In this document: positions 49,706 through 57,899 of the stretch, piece after piece | How the letters are laid out: the number at the start of each line of letters is the position of its first letter | Position numbering within the stretch: position 1 is the first letter of the stretch | DNA from: Haladaptatus paucihalophilus DX253 | Lineage (GTDB): Archaea; Halobacteriota; Halobacteria; Halobacteriales; Haladaptataceae | Assembly (NCBI RefSeq): GCF_000376445.1 | Contig: NZ_AQXI01000001.1 | Span: 404,962 to 468,961 of the forward strand | DNA length: 64,000 bases | Direction: 5' to 3' | Position numbers and translations under genes: made by a program | The notes under the pieces: generated by a model | Seen by the model: the letters and a program-made list of their open reading frames with translations, nothing else | Database searches by the model: none | Told to the model about the DNA's origin: nothing

Positions 49706-50473
49706 CTATTCGACTACTTCGACGGCATCGCCGACGCGGAGCGTTTGATGGCGGTCCGACTCGGGTATCTGGGCGATGAGCATCGCCGCGTAGTGGTGGT
49801 CGAGCGCGCTCTCGTCCACCCAGTCCGGGAGCGTCTCCCGCCGTTTTCGGATGAATCGCGTGCGGAATTCTGGGAGGGCTTCGCCCGTGTCCGGGTCGCG
49901 CTGTGGGATGACGCACCGATTGCACGCCTCGACGCCCTCGAATCGGACACCGCCGACTTCGAAGGCGGGCGACCCGTCACCGATGAATCGGTCCTCCCAA
50001 AACGGGGGAACGCCTTCGATTTCGACGTTGGCGCGGAGTCGTCTCCGCGCGCTTTCGACCGTCATCCCGTCGAACCACGACGCGATGGCACGCAACGAGG
50101 CCGTGCTGATAACCGACGGCCCCCGCTTTCGCCGGTCGACGAACCCGTTCTCCGTGTCCCGACGCAGCGTCAGGTCCATCTCGAAGAGTTCGCTGAACCA
50201 TCGTTCGGCCCGTTCGCGTTGTTCGGGAAGGTCGAAGAGGCGTGTCTCTCCGTCCGGCGTTTCTATCGTCAGCTCACCCGAAGCGCGGTCGAAATCCGTT
50301 GACAGCCGTTGGAACATATCCGTTTGCTTCCCGTTGACGGCGTTGCCCGCGGCGTCGAAGAGCGCAAATTCCCTATCGGAGGCTACCGTGCCTCCCGGTA
50401 CGATGTCGGTCGCATCGACCTCGATGCCGTCGAGCCCTTTTATGGGATACACCCGTATCCGTCCGAGTTTCAT
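49706..50473 (-). CDS. MOSC domain protein (YcbX/mARC-like)
   Basis: This 255-residue protein has the MOSC N-terminal beta-barrel (IRVYPIKGLDGIEVDATDIV, about 5-24) and the C-terminal MOSC domain with the putative molybdenum-cofactor Cys in FEGVEACNRCVIPQRDPDTG (about 175-194). Related proteins (mARC, YcbX) are Moco enzymes reducing N-hydroxylated compounds. No ferredoxin domain is fused. ATG 50473. Confidence 0.85.
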   Translation of the reverse strand: MKLGRIRVYPIKGLDGIEVDATDIVPGGTVASDREFALFDAAGNAVNGKQTDMFQRLSTDFDRASGELTIETPDGETRLFDLPEQRERAERWFSELFEMDLTLRRDTENGFVDRRKRGPSVISTASLRAIASWFDGMTVESARRRLRANVEIEGVPPFWEDRFIGDGSPAFEVGGVRFEGVEACNRCVIPQRDPDTGEALPEFRTRFIRKRRETLPDWVDESALDHHYAAMLIAQIPESDRHQTLRVGDAVEVVE

Positions 50474-50593
50474 GGGTGGCTATGGTTCCGCGACGAGCAT
50501 ATAGCTGACTTTCAGGTCGGCTGCGCCGGTTTCCCGGCGGACGATACCCCTGCTCGAATCCCCGATTTCATATATCGATATACGATACATGTG

Positions 50594-50767
50594 ACCGATG
50601 CGAACATAATTCTCGCTTCTCGTCAATCTCTAATCATGCCCGACTATCGGCCGATACCGGCCACATACGAAGACGAGTATCAGCGGTTTTTGCGGTACGC
50701 GTTCGAGCCGGAAACCGGCCCCAAGCCGACGGACCGTGCGAAGCAGTTCCTCTCGGTGGTGCTGTAA
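50594..50767 (+). pseudogene. Chimeric fragment: acetyltransferase 5' end fused to ABC ATPase 3' end
   Basis: ATG 50636 opens a 43-codon frame. The first 29 codons (MPDYRPIPATYEDEYQRFLR onward) and about 42 bp upstream are about 80% identical to the start of the Eis-like acetyltransferase gene at 54195. From 50728 the last 39 bp match the end of the ABC ATPase gene (45752-45790) at 38 of 39 positions, in the same frame ([12 protein letters not shown]). The result is a fused, in-frame, short peptide under a copy of the acetyltransferase upstream region. It is most likely a remnant of recombination. Whether it is expressed is unknown. Confidence 0.75.
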
Positions 50768-51157
50768 TCGGCCGACTTTTCTATTCGTCCGTACCGGGAA
50801 GCGGCCGAAGCACGCCGTACCGGAGTCGATAAACGACCATCCCGGGTGTTTGACCGACGCCGAAGTTGTCCCTGAACGCTCCCGTTTGTGGCAGGAATCG
50901 TCGCCGGGCAGCGCCCGTGCACAGGATGAACAGCAGACGGCGACGGCGTTTCGTTCGCACACCGCCGACGTCACGGTCGGTCGTCGTTCAGCAGTGCCCG
51001 CCAATGGCGTATCTGAACGACCAACGTTATCGCGGCGACACCGAATTCGAACAGGGCGCGCGTTCGTCGCTTGACTATGATTCTCCGTGGGGGTCAGGTG
51101 GCTTTTCCACTGCTAAGCGACGGCTTCGGAAAATCGGGGAATTTCGGTGGGTTCGAA
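50768..51157. other. Intergenic gap, no gene recognised
   Basis: About 390 bp follow the chimeric fragment up to the end of the gluconate permease gene. Both strands have open frames, but none has haloarchaeal codon or amino acid character or resembles a known protein. No repeat, tRNA or insertion sequence end is seen. It may contain decayed sequence connected with the rearrangement at 50594-50767. Confidence 0.5.
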
Positions 51158-52594
51158 CTACGCCAGTGGGAAGATTGTCGAGATGACGAGCACCGTCACG
51201 AGGCCCGTGATGGAGATGATCGTCGTCAACACGGTCCACGTCTTCAGCGTCTCCGCTTGCGTAAGCCCGCCGATTTCCTTGACGAGCCAGAACCCGGAGT
51301 CGTTGTACCACGAGCAGATGTTTCCGCCCGCTCCGATGGCCATCACCATGTACACCGGGCTAACCGATAGCTGTGCGGTGAGCGGTGCCATGATTCCCGC
51401 GGCGGTGAGCATGGCGGCCGTTGCCGACCCCTGCGCGACGCGAACGATGGCGGCGATGAGCCACGCGGTCACGAGCAGGCCGATGCCGATGCCCTTGAGG
51501 TGGCTTGCGATGTACGACCCGATTCCGGACGCGGCCAAGAGCGCACCGAACGCGCCGCCCATCGCGGTGATGGCGGCGATGTTCCCACCGCTCTTCAGCG
51601 CCTCCGTGAGTTCCTCCTCCCAGAGCGACCGCGAGAGGTCGGACCAGCGGAGGTAGGTGTACGCCGCCGCGATGGCGGCGATAGTCAGCGCGACGTTCTT
51701 GTCCCCGACGAACGCGACCACCGGTTGCAGGTTCGCGAGCACCGGATATGGGTCCTTGAACGTATCGACGATGGTGTAGGAGGCGACCAACCCGATTGCG
51801 AGGATGATGGGGATGGCCGATTCGAGCACACTGGGGAGGTTCTTGTTGTCCCGGTTCGCACGCTCTTCGAGTTCTTCCGTCGTCGTTCCCATGGCATCCC
51901 GAAGCGGGATGTTCATCCGCTTGTTTATCCAGCGGCCGTAGACCAGACCTCCCATGATCGCCGACGGAATGGCGACGACGATACCGACCAGAATGGTCAG
52001 CCCGAGGTTAGCGATGTCGAGTTGATCCGAGACTGCTAACGGTCCCGGCGTCGGTGGGATAAAGACGTGAGCCACCGAGGCACCTGCCCCGACGGCTATC
52101 AGATACAGCGCGTAATTCTTCCCCACACGTGCGCGCATCGAACGTGCGAGCGGCGCGAGGAGGTAGAACACGCTGTCGAAGAACACAGGAATCGCGAGTA
52201 CGGTACTGCTGCCCCACAGCGCGATGTCCGAATTTTCCTTTCCAACGACCGATTGGAACGCCCGAACGATACGTTGGGCGGAACCGCTCTCGAGCATCGA
52301 CTTTCCGATAACCGATGCCATTAGAATTGGAATACCGATACCGGCCATCCCGTTCCCGAACTCCGTCGCCGTTCGTGCTGCCGCGTCGCCGAACGTGAAG
52401 TCGGCGACGAATACCGCGTTGAGTAATCCGACACCAAATGCGGAGATAGCTAGCCCGACGAACGCCGGGAGGTCCCAGACGACCAGGAGGAGGATGACTA
52501 AAATCAGTCCGGCTGCGAACGTCAACAGCGGACTCTGTGCGAATTCGATTGCCATGGATTGCGACTCCATGTCATTGATGTTCATTGAAAACAT
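51158..52594 (-). CDS. GntP-family gluconate:H+ symporter
   Basis: This 478-residue permease has about 12-14 helices. GntP/CitM-family landmarks are GFGNGMAGIGIPILMASVIG-type text near 78-96 (TEFGNGMAGIGIPILMASVI), FIPPTPGPLAVSDQL (about 177-191), VRVAQGSATAAMLTAAGIMA (about 387-406) and GAGGNICSWYNDSGFWLVKE (about 426-445). It takes up gluconate or a related hydroxy acid. Several Met codons occur near the start (52594, 52585, 52570, 52552); the true start is uncertain. It is divergent from a Usp gene. Confidence 0.88.
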   Translation of the reverse strand: MFSMNINDMESQSMAIEFAQSPLLTFAAGLILVILLLVVWDLPAFVGLAISAFGVGLLNAVFVADFTFGDAAARTATEFGNGMAGIGIPILMASVIGKSMLESGSAQRIVRAFQSVVGKENSDIALWGSSTVLAIPVFFDSVFYLLAPLARSMRARVGKNYALYLIAVGAGASVAHVFIPPTPGPLAVSDQLDIANLGLTILVGIVVAIPSAIMGGLVYGRWINKRMNIPLRDAMGTTTEELEERANRDNKNLPSVLESAIPIILAIGLVASYTIVDTFKDPYPVLANLQPVVAFVGDKNVALTIAAIAAAYTYLRWSDLSRSLWEEELTEALKSGGNIAAITAMGGAFGALLAASGIGSYIASHLKGIGIGLLVTAWLIAAIVRVAQGSATAAMLTAAGIMAPLTAQLSVSPVYMVMAIGAGGNICSWYNDSGFWLVKEIGGLTQAETLKTWTVLTTIISITGLVTVLVISTIFPLA

Positions 52595-52692
52595 TTTCCT
52601 TTAATAGCGATAATTTAATAAAGATGAATAATTAACAAACAGTATATTTGAAATAGATTGTATTATTTCTTCACTATGTAAACGAACGCTGG

Positions 52693-52700
52693 TTTTATTA
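52693..52700 (+). promoter_or_regulatory. TATA box of the Usp gene
   Basis: TTTTATTA is centred about 27 bp before ATG 52724, consistent with a leaderless transcript. Confidence 0.5.
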
Positions 52701-52723
52701 TTTCTCGTTTATTTGCGGTATTT

Positions 52724-53170
52724 ATGGACCGTGCACTCGCCGTCGTCGAACCTACGGAGGCGGCCAAGGAACTCGTTCGCGAAGCAGGTATCATCGCCGA
52801 GGGATTGGACGCCGACTTGATTCTAACGCATATCACTACCGAACAAGAGTACGGCGCTCGGCGGGACGCGATGGAATCGCTCATGAGCAGTTCGGCGAGC
52901 TACACCGTCGGCGAGGCCGAGGAGGGTGCGACGCAGTTCGCCCGTGACATCGGTGACGAGGTCCTCTCCGAACTCGATGTGGAGTACGACGTGACGGGCT
53001 ATCTGGGCAACAAGGCCGAGAAAATCCTCGCCGCCGCCGAGGAGTACGACTGCGACCACGTGTTCGTTACGGGGCGACAGCGCTCGCCGACGGGAAAGGC
53101 CCTCTTCGGCGACGCGACACAGGAAGTCATTCTCGACTTCGACGGACCGGTCACCGTTCTTACGGATTAA
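52724..53170 (+). CDS. Universal stress protein, single domain
   Basis: This 148-residue UspA-fold protein has an N-terminal strand MDRALAVVEPTEAAKELV and a C-terminal nucleotide-binding motif GRQRSPTGKALFGDATQEVI (about 119-138), close to the G-x2-G-x9-G(S/T) pattern for ATP. It is cytoplasmic. It sits between the gluconate permease and an SDR, suggesting a role tied to that uptake system, as haloarchaeal Usp genes often neighbour transporters. Confidence 0.88.
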   Translation: MDRALAVVEPTEAAKELVREAGIIAEGLDADLILTHITTEQEYGARRDAMESLMSSSASYTVGEAEEGATQFARDIGDEVLSELDVEYDVTGYLGNKAEKILAAAEEYDCDHVFVTGRQRSPTGKALFGDATQEVILDFDGPVTVLTD

Positions 53171-53243
53171 CTGATTCTTCACCATTTATTCAACAATAGT
53201 CCAGTTTCACACGGTTTAGTGTGCAAATAGTGACGAAACAACC

Positions 53244-53256
53244 GGAATAATAAAAC
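53244..53256 (+). promoter_or_regulatory. TATA box of the SDR gene
   Basis: GGAATAATAAAAC is centred about 28 bp before GTG 53279. This predicts a leaderless message starting at the GTG and supports that non-ATG start. Confidence 0.5.
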
Positions 53257-53278
53257 GGCAGCGCGATAGCCAACAACC

Positions 53279-54061
53279 GTGACCAGCACATTGCACGACC
53301 AGACCGCCGTCGTAACGGGGTCGAGTAGCGGTATCGGGTTCGCAATCGCACAGGAGTTCGCGTCCCGGGGCGCGAACGTCGTCGTCAACTCACGCTCGCA
53401 GGAGCGGGCGGCCGAAGCGGCCGAGGAAATCGCGGACGAGACGGGTTCAGAGTCCGTCGTTGCCATCGAAGCCGACGTGACGGACGCCGACTCGCTCGAA
53501 TCGCTCGTCGAGGACGTCGTCGAGCAGTTCGGCTCCCTCGACGTCTGGGTGAACAACGCGGGCATCAACATCCGCGGCCCGGCCGAGGAGATGTCGCTCT
53601 CCGACTGGCAGCAAGTCATCGACGTGAACCTGACCGGCGCCTTCTCCGGGGCGCAACTCGCCGGACGGCAGATGATAGAGCAGGGAACCGGCGGGAACAT
53701 CATCAATATCTCCAGCATGATGGGCGAACAGGGCCAGACCGGCCGGACGCCGTACAACACGTCGAAGGGCGGCGTCAACAACCTCACCCGCTGTCTGGCC
53801 GTCGAGTGGGCCGAACACGACATCCACGTCAATGCCATCTCCCCCGGCTACATCCGAACCGAGATGGTGGACGACGCACAGGACCAGATAGGATTCGACG
53901 AGCAGGACGTCATCGACCGCACGCCGCTCGGTCGGTTTGGAACCCCCGAGGAAGTCGCCAACTGCGCCGCGTTCCTCGCGGAGGGTGAACACTTCATGAC
54001 CGGCGAAATCCTCCACCCGGACGGCGGATGGCTCTCGTTCGGTTGGGGAAGCAAGTCATAG
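53279..54061 (+). CDS. Short-chain dehydrogenase/reductase (gluconate 5-dehydrogenase-like context)
   Basis: This 260-residue SDR has the cofactor motif TGSSSGIGFAI (about 14-24), NNAGI (about 93-97), catalytic Ser-Tyr-Lys as SSMMGEQGQTGRTPYNTSKGG (S near 143, Y near 156, K near 160), and C-terminal HPDGGWLSFGWG. The 40s region VVNSRSQERAAEAAEE suggests NADP(H). Near a GntP permease a gluconate or other sugar-acid dehydrogenase role is likely. It starts at GTG 53279; the TATA box spacing agrees. Confidence 0.88.
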   Translation: MTSTLHDQTAVVTGSSSGIGFAIAQEFASRGANVVVNSRSQERAAEAAEEIADETGSESVVAIEADVTDADSLESLVEDVVEQFGSLDVWVNNAGINIRGPAEEMSLSDWQQVIDVNLTGAFSGAQLAGRQMIEQGTGGNIINISSMMGEQGQTGRTPYNTSKGGVNNLTRCLAVEWAEHDIHVNAISPGYIRTEMVDDAQDQIGFDEQDVIDRTPLGRFGTPEEVANCAAFLAEGEHFMTGEILHPDGGWLSFGWGSKS

Positions 54062-54194
54062 AGTTCGTTCTGCCCTGTATTTCGCCTTTCATATCGATCC
54101 GACATACTTCCCCGATATCCCTTCTTTCGTACAGCGAAATGCGGTTCTAGTGCCCGACACGAACCTATTTCTCGCTTCCAGCCAATCCCGAATC

Positions 54195-55370
54195 ATGCCC
54201 GACTATCGGCCGATTCCCGCGAAGTACAAGGACGAGTATCGGCGATTTTTGTACTACGCGTTCCAACCCGAAGACGGCCCCGACATCGGCGAGGACGACG
54301 ATGACCCCGAACTCGGGGACCGTCGCGGACTCTTCGACGGCGACGACTTGCTCTGCGTGTGCAAACACCATTGGTTCACGACTCGTATCCGCGGCGAGTG
54401 GCACGAGATGGCCGGTCTGTCCGCCGTCGCGTCGCCGCCCGAGAGCCGCCGCCGTGGATTGGTGCGTGAGATGCTCGCCGAATCGCTCGCCGAGTACCGC
54501 GAGAACGAGGTGTACTTCTCGGCCCTCTGGCCCTTCTCCTACGAGTTCTATCGGAAGTACGGCTGGGCAACGGCGAACAAGCACACGAAATACGAGACGA
54601 CCCCGGACGCGCTCGATTTGGACATCGAACCCGCGGGCGAGCTTCGGCCGCTCGACGCCGACGACTGGGAACTGCTCGTTCCCGCGTTCGACGCGATGAC
54701 CGAGGGATACGCCCTCAGCACCGACCGAACCGAAGACTGGTGGCGAGAGCGGGTCTTCAAAGGGTGGAAGAAAGACCCCTACGTGTACGCGTGGATGCGG
54801 GACGGCGAAGCGCGCGGTTACGTCGTCTACACCGTCCACGACGAGGACGACGGCAAACGGTTCAAAGTGTGGGAGTTGACGGCCATGGACGACGAGGCAT
54901 ACCGCCACCTCCTGCGGTTCGTGCAGTACCACGACTCGCAAGTCGAAACCGTCGAGCTGACATACGTCCCCGAATCCACCGACCTCCTCGACATCGTGGC
55001 GAATCCCCGTGACGTGGACTGCGAAATCAACGCCGGTCCCATGTTCCGCCTCGTGGACGTCCCGCGCGCCCTCGAAAGCATCGCGTACGATGCGGACGCC
55101 AACGTCGTCCTCCGCGTCACCGACCCGCTGGCGGAGTGGAACGAAGGGACGTTCGAACTCGACACCGGCGACGTCGTTCGCTGTGAGCGCACCGACGCCG
55201 ACCCCGACGCGGTGACCGACGTGAACACGCTCTCGCAGTTGGTCGTGGGCTACCACGCCGTCGAAGACGCCGAACGGTTCGGAAACCTCTCCATCGAAAC
55301 CGACGACGCGCGTGCGAACCTCGCCGAACTGTTCCCCGAGCGGGACGTGTTCCTCACGGAAGGGTTCTGA
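54195..55370 (+). CDS. Eis-like GNAT N-acetyltransferase
   Basis: This 391-residue protein has a GNAT domain with the acetyl-CoA loop VASPPESRRRGLVREMLAES (about 82-101), a second GNAT-like domain (about 160-280) and an SCP2-type C-terminal domain (about 290-390; VLRVTDPLAEWNEGTFELDT). This tri-domain layout is that of mycobacterial Eis, which acetylates amines using acetyl-CoA. The archaeal substrate is unknown. ATG 54195 is chosen; GTG 54150 is less likely. The first 29 codons and upstream 42 bp have a diverged copy at 50594-50722. Confidence 0.87.
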   Translation: MPDYRPIPAKYKDEYRRFLYYAFQPEDGPDIGEDDDDPELGDRRGLFDGDDLLCVCKHHWFTTRIRGEWHEMAGLSAVASPPESRRRGLVREMLAESLAEYRENEVYFSALWPFSYEFYRKYGWATANKHTKYETTPDALDLDIEPAGELRPLDADDWELLVPAFDAMTEGYALSTDRTEDWWRERVFKGWKKDPYVYAWMRDGEARGYVVYTVHDEDDGKRFKVWELTAMDDEAYRHLLRFVQYHDSQVETVELTYVPESTDLLDIVANPRDVDCEINAGPMFRLVDVPRALESIAYDADANVVLRVTDPLAEWNEGTFELDTGDVVRCERTDADPDAVTDVNTLSQLVVGYHAVEDAERFGNLSIETDDARANLAELFPERDVFLTEGF

Positions 55371-55382
55371 GTCCCGACCGCC

Positions 55383-55454
55383 GACCGACCCGCATGTTCC
55401 GACCCACCCGCTCATTTTGACCGACCCGCACATTCCGACCGACCAATACTTTTG
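55383..55454. repeat. 18-bp tandem repeat, 4 copies
   Basis: Four adjacent 18-bp units: GACCGACCCGCATGTTCC (55383), GACCCACCCGCTCATTTT (55401), GACCGACCCGCACATTCC (55419) and GACCGACCAATACTTTTG (55437). The last unit merges into the promoter of the DUF7547 gene, whose ATG is at 55478. Confidence 0.88.
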
Positions 55455-55477
55455 TTCTGCGGTGCCAACGGTCACCT

Positions 55478-56176
55478 ATGTCGAACGACCGGGACGACCC
55501 TGACCGGGACGACCGAGAGGACCTCGAAGAGCGAATCGAGGAACTGGAAACCACCCTGCGCGGCCTCCAGACCGAACTTCGGCAACCGCCGCGCGGGCCG
55601 ATGGGACTGCCCCGCCCGCCGACGCCCCGGGAAGTCCTCTCGTTTACCGGCGAGTACGCCATCCCGACGCTCATCACCATGCTGGAAGCGAACGTCCGCG
55701 CGCTGAAGGCGCTCCAGCAGATCATCCGCCTCGTGGACCCCGAATACGACCCGACGGAAGGAGCGCGCTCCGACCTCAGCGCCCGCGCCGGACGGGCGAG
55801 TCGCGCCACTCTCGACCGATTGCAGGATACGCTGAACGACGTCGAAGGTGCTCTCACCGAGGGTGGCCTACCCGAGGAACCGCGCGCCCGACGCATCCTC
55901 GAAGACGCCCGCCGACTCAGCGACGACATCCGCGAGGAAGTTTCGGCCGGGAGCGAACAGGCCGACGAGGGGCGCGAACTCGCGGACAACGCCGATGCCG
56001 AAGAAGCGGAACTGGAAGAGGAGGTCGACCAACCCGAAGTGGATGTGGATGCCGAACTCCGCTCCATCCGCGACGAGTTGGGCGTTCGCGGCAACGGCAG
56101 CGGCGACGAGGACGCCGATGACGAATCCTCTTCCGACGATGACGAATCCGGTCCCGACGACGACCCCGACGCGTAA
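55478..56176 (+). CDS. DUF7547 protein with acidic tail
   Basis: This is a 232-residue soluble protein with an acidic coiled coil at about 8-38 (EDLEERIEELETTLRGLQTE), a Pro/Gly linker, a helical core at about 50-140 (PREVLSFTGEYAIPTLITML, then ANVRALKALQQIIRLVDPEY), a long acidic coiled coil (about 145-200) and a highly acidic Asp/Ser tail. It matches the haloarchaeal DUF7547 family, of unknown function; a scaffold or DNA-mimic-like part is speculation. The upstream 18-bp repeat array ends in its promoter. Confidence 0.7.
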   Translation: MSNDRDDPDRDDREDLEERIEELETTLRGLQTELRQPPRGPMGLPRPPTPREVLSFTGEYAIPTLITMLEANVRALKALQQIIRLVDPEYDPTEGARSDLSARAGRASRATLDRLQDTLNDVEGALTEGGLPEEPRARRILEDARRLSDDIREEVSAGSEQADEGRELADNADAEEAELEEEVDQPEVDVDAELRSIRDELGVRGNGSGDEDADDESSSDDDESGPDDDPDA

Positions 56177-56289
56177 GCCCCTTCTTCTCCCTCTGTTCTC
56201 CCCTCTTCTCGTTCTTCGTTCTGTTTCAGCGTCCCCTCTCGAACCATCGACGGGGTTTCGAACCGGATGGAAAAACGACGACCGTGCGC

Positions 56290-56667
56290 TCACTCGACGG
56301 GTTCGAACCGGTAGCCGTCCCACTCCTGACTCGCCTTCTCGCGGATTCCGGCGTCCGGGTCGCGGAGTTCGTCGGCGTAGATGGGCCGCACTTCGTCGCC
56401 GATTTCCACGCCGTCCGTCGTCAACTGCCCGATGGCCCGCACCGAGTCGCCGTCCACGTCGAACTCGACGATGGCGATGTGGTTCGGTTGGCGGACGCCG
56501 GGCGGGGTCGCGGTGCTGGTCGTCCACGTGACGACCTCGGCGGTCCTATCGGTCAAATCGACGGTTTCGTCTTGCGGTTCGGCACACTCCGGGCACCGTG
56601 GGTGCCCCGGATACGAGAGGTGGCCGTTGGGACAGCGGTGCGCTTCGAATTTCGAATTTCCGCTCAT
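56290..56667 (-). CDS. DUF35 zinc-ribbon/OB-fold acyl-CoA-associated protein
   Basis: This is a 125-residue protein with a zinc ribbon (CPNGHLSYPGHPRCPEC, about 12-28: C-x3-H ... C-x2-C type) and an OB-fold (about 45-100). DUF35 proteins are partners of thiolase-fold enzymes, where they bridge the acyl-CoA binding sites. It overlaps the thiolase-like gene upstream by 4 bp. Together they form a two-gene unit. Confidence 0.88.
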   Translation of the reverse strand: MSGNSKFEAHRCPNGHLSYPGHPRCPECAEPQDETVDLTDRTAEVVTWTTSTATPPGVRQPNHIAIVEFDVDGDSVRAIGQLTTDGVEIGDEVRPIYADELRDPDAGIREKASQEWDGYRFEPVE

Positions 56668-57815
56668 GCTTGCTCCATGATGGTGGTGATGACGCAGTTA
56701 CCGAATCCGCCGACGTTACAGGCCAGTGCGACCTCCGCATCGACTTGTCGTTTTCCGGCGTTGCCGAGCAACTGCTGGTGAAGTTCGTACGCCTGTGCGA
56801 CGCCGCTCGCGCCGAGCGGGTGGCCCTTGGATTTCAGGCCGCCGGAGGTGTTGATTGGGAGGTCGCCGTCGCGGTCGGTGACGCCCTCCTCGACGGCTTT
56901 CCAGCCCTCGCCCTGCTCGAAGAAGCCGACGGCCTCGCTCTGCAGGAATTCGAGGATGGTGAACATGTCGTGGAGTTCGGCCACGTCGATGTCCTCGGGT
57001 TCTCGCTCGGCCATGTTGTAGGCGAGTTCGCTGCTCTCGACGGCCGCACCCATCACCGTCGGGTCGTCGCGCTCGTGGACGACGTGGGTGTCGGTCGCGC
57101 CGCCGATTCCGGAGACGACGGTGTACTCGTCGGTGTACTGCTTGGCCTCCGATTCCGGGCAGAACAACAGCGCGGCGCTCCCGTCCGTGATGGGACAGAA
57201 GTCGTAGAGGCGGAGCGGGTCGGCGACGATGGGCGACTCCATCACCGTCTCCACATCGACCTCCTTGCGGAACTGCGCGTGCGGGTTGTCCACGCCGTTT
57301 CTGTGATTCTTGACGGCGACCTTGGCCAGACTCTCGCGCGGCGCGTCGTACTCGTGGAGATAGCGACGGGCGGTGAGTCCCGCGAAACTCGGCAGGGTGA
57401 GTCCGTGTTTGTACTCGACGGGGTGGGTCAGCGAGGCGATGACGTCCGTCGCCTCGGCGGTCGTCTCGTGGGTCATCTTCTCCCCGCCGACGAGGAGGGT
57501 CAGGTCGCTCGCTCCCGAGGCGACCGACTGCCACGCGGCGTAGATTCCCGCGCCGCCGCTCGAACTCGTCTGGTCGATGCGTTGCGTGTACGCCGGGAGC
57601 GCGCCGAGGTCGTGCGCCAGCGCGTTCGGCACGCCGGTCTGCCCCTCGAATTCGCCGCTCGCCATATTCGAGACGTAGAGGTGGTCGAGGTCCAACGGCG
57701 AGACGCCCGCGTCGTCGAGGCAAGCCTCCCCGGCCTCCGCCAACAGTTCGCGTATCCACGCGTCGCGCTGCCCGAACTGGGTCATCGACGCGCCGATGAT
57801 TGCGACTCGTTCCAT
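56664..57815 (-). CDS. Thiolase-like protein lacking the nucleophilic cysteine
   Basis: This 383-residue protein of thiolase fold has ERVAIIGASMTQFGQRDAWI at the start, the C-terminal HDMFTILEF and GGLKSKGHPLGASGVAQAYE blocks (about 292 and 340), and CNVGGFGNC near the end. At the position of the acyl-accepting Cys the sequence is DQTSSSGGAGIY (about 82-93), so Cys is replaced by Ser. Such proteins with a DUF35 partner include the steroid side-chain retro-aldolase Ltp2. It may be an aldolase or a non-classical thiolase. ATG 57815 is preferred over GTG 57824. Confidence 0.85.
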   Translation of the reverse strand: MERVAIIGASMTQFGQRDAWIRELLAEAGEACLDDAGVSPLDLDHLYVSNMASGEFEGQTGVPNALAHDLGALPAYTQRIDQTSSSGGAGIYAAWQSVASGASDLTLLVGGEKMTHETTAEATDVIASLTHPVEYKHGLTLPSFAGLTARRYLHEYDAPRESLAKVAVKNHRNGVDNPHAQFRKEVDVETVMESPIVADPLRLYDFCPITDGSAALLFCPESEAKQYTDEYTVVSGIGGATDTHVVHERDDPTVMGAAVESSELAYNMAEREPEDIDVAELHDMFTILEFLQSEAVGFFEQGEGWKAVEEGVTDRDGDLPINTSGGLKSKGHPLGASGVAQAYELHQQLLGNAGKRQVDAEVALACNVGGFGNCVITTIMEQA

Positions 57816-57899
57816 GGTCGCCACGACGGGGGGACGGGTTTAGAAGCTTGAGATTTCGACAACAAAAAGCACTTGTCGTGGTTCGGTATCGTGTCAGAT

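Noticed and set aside
50768-51157. Insertion sequence next to the chimeric fragment
   Set aside because: No transposase frame, terminal inverted repeats or target duplication visible.
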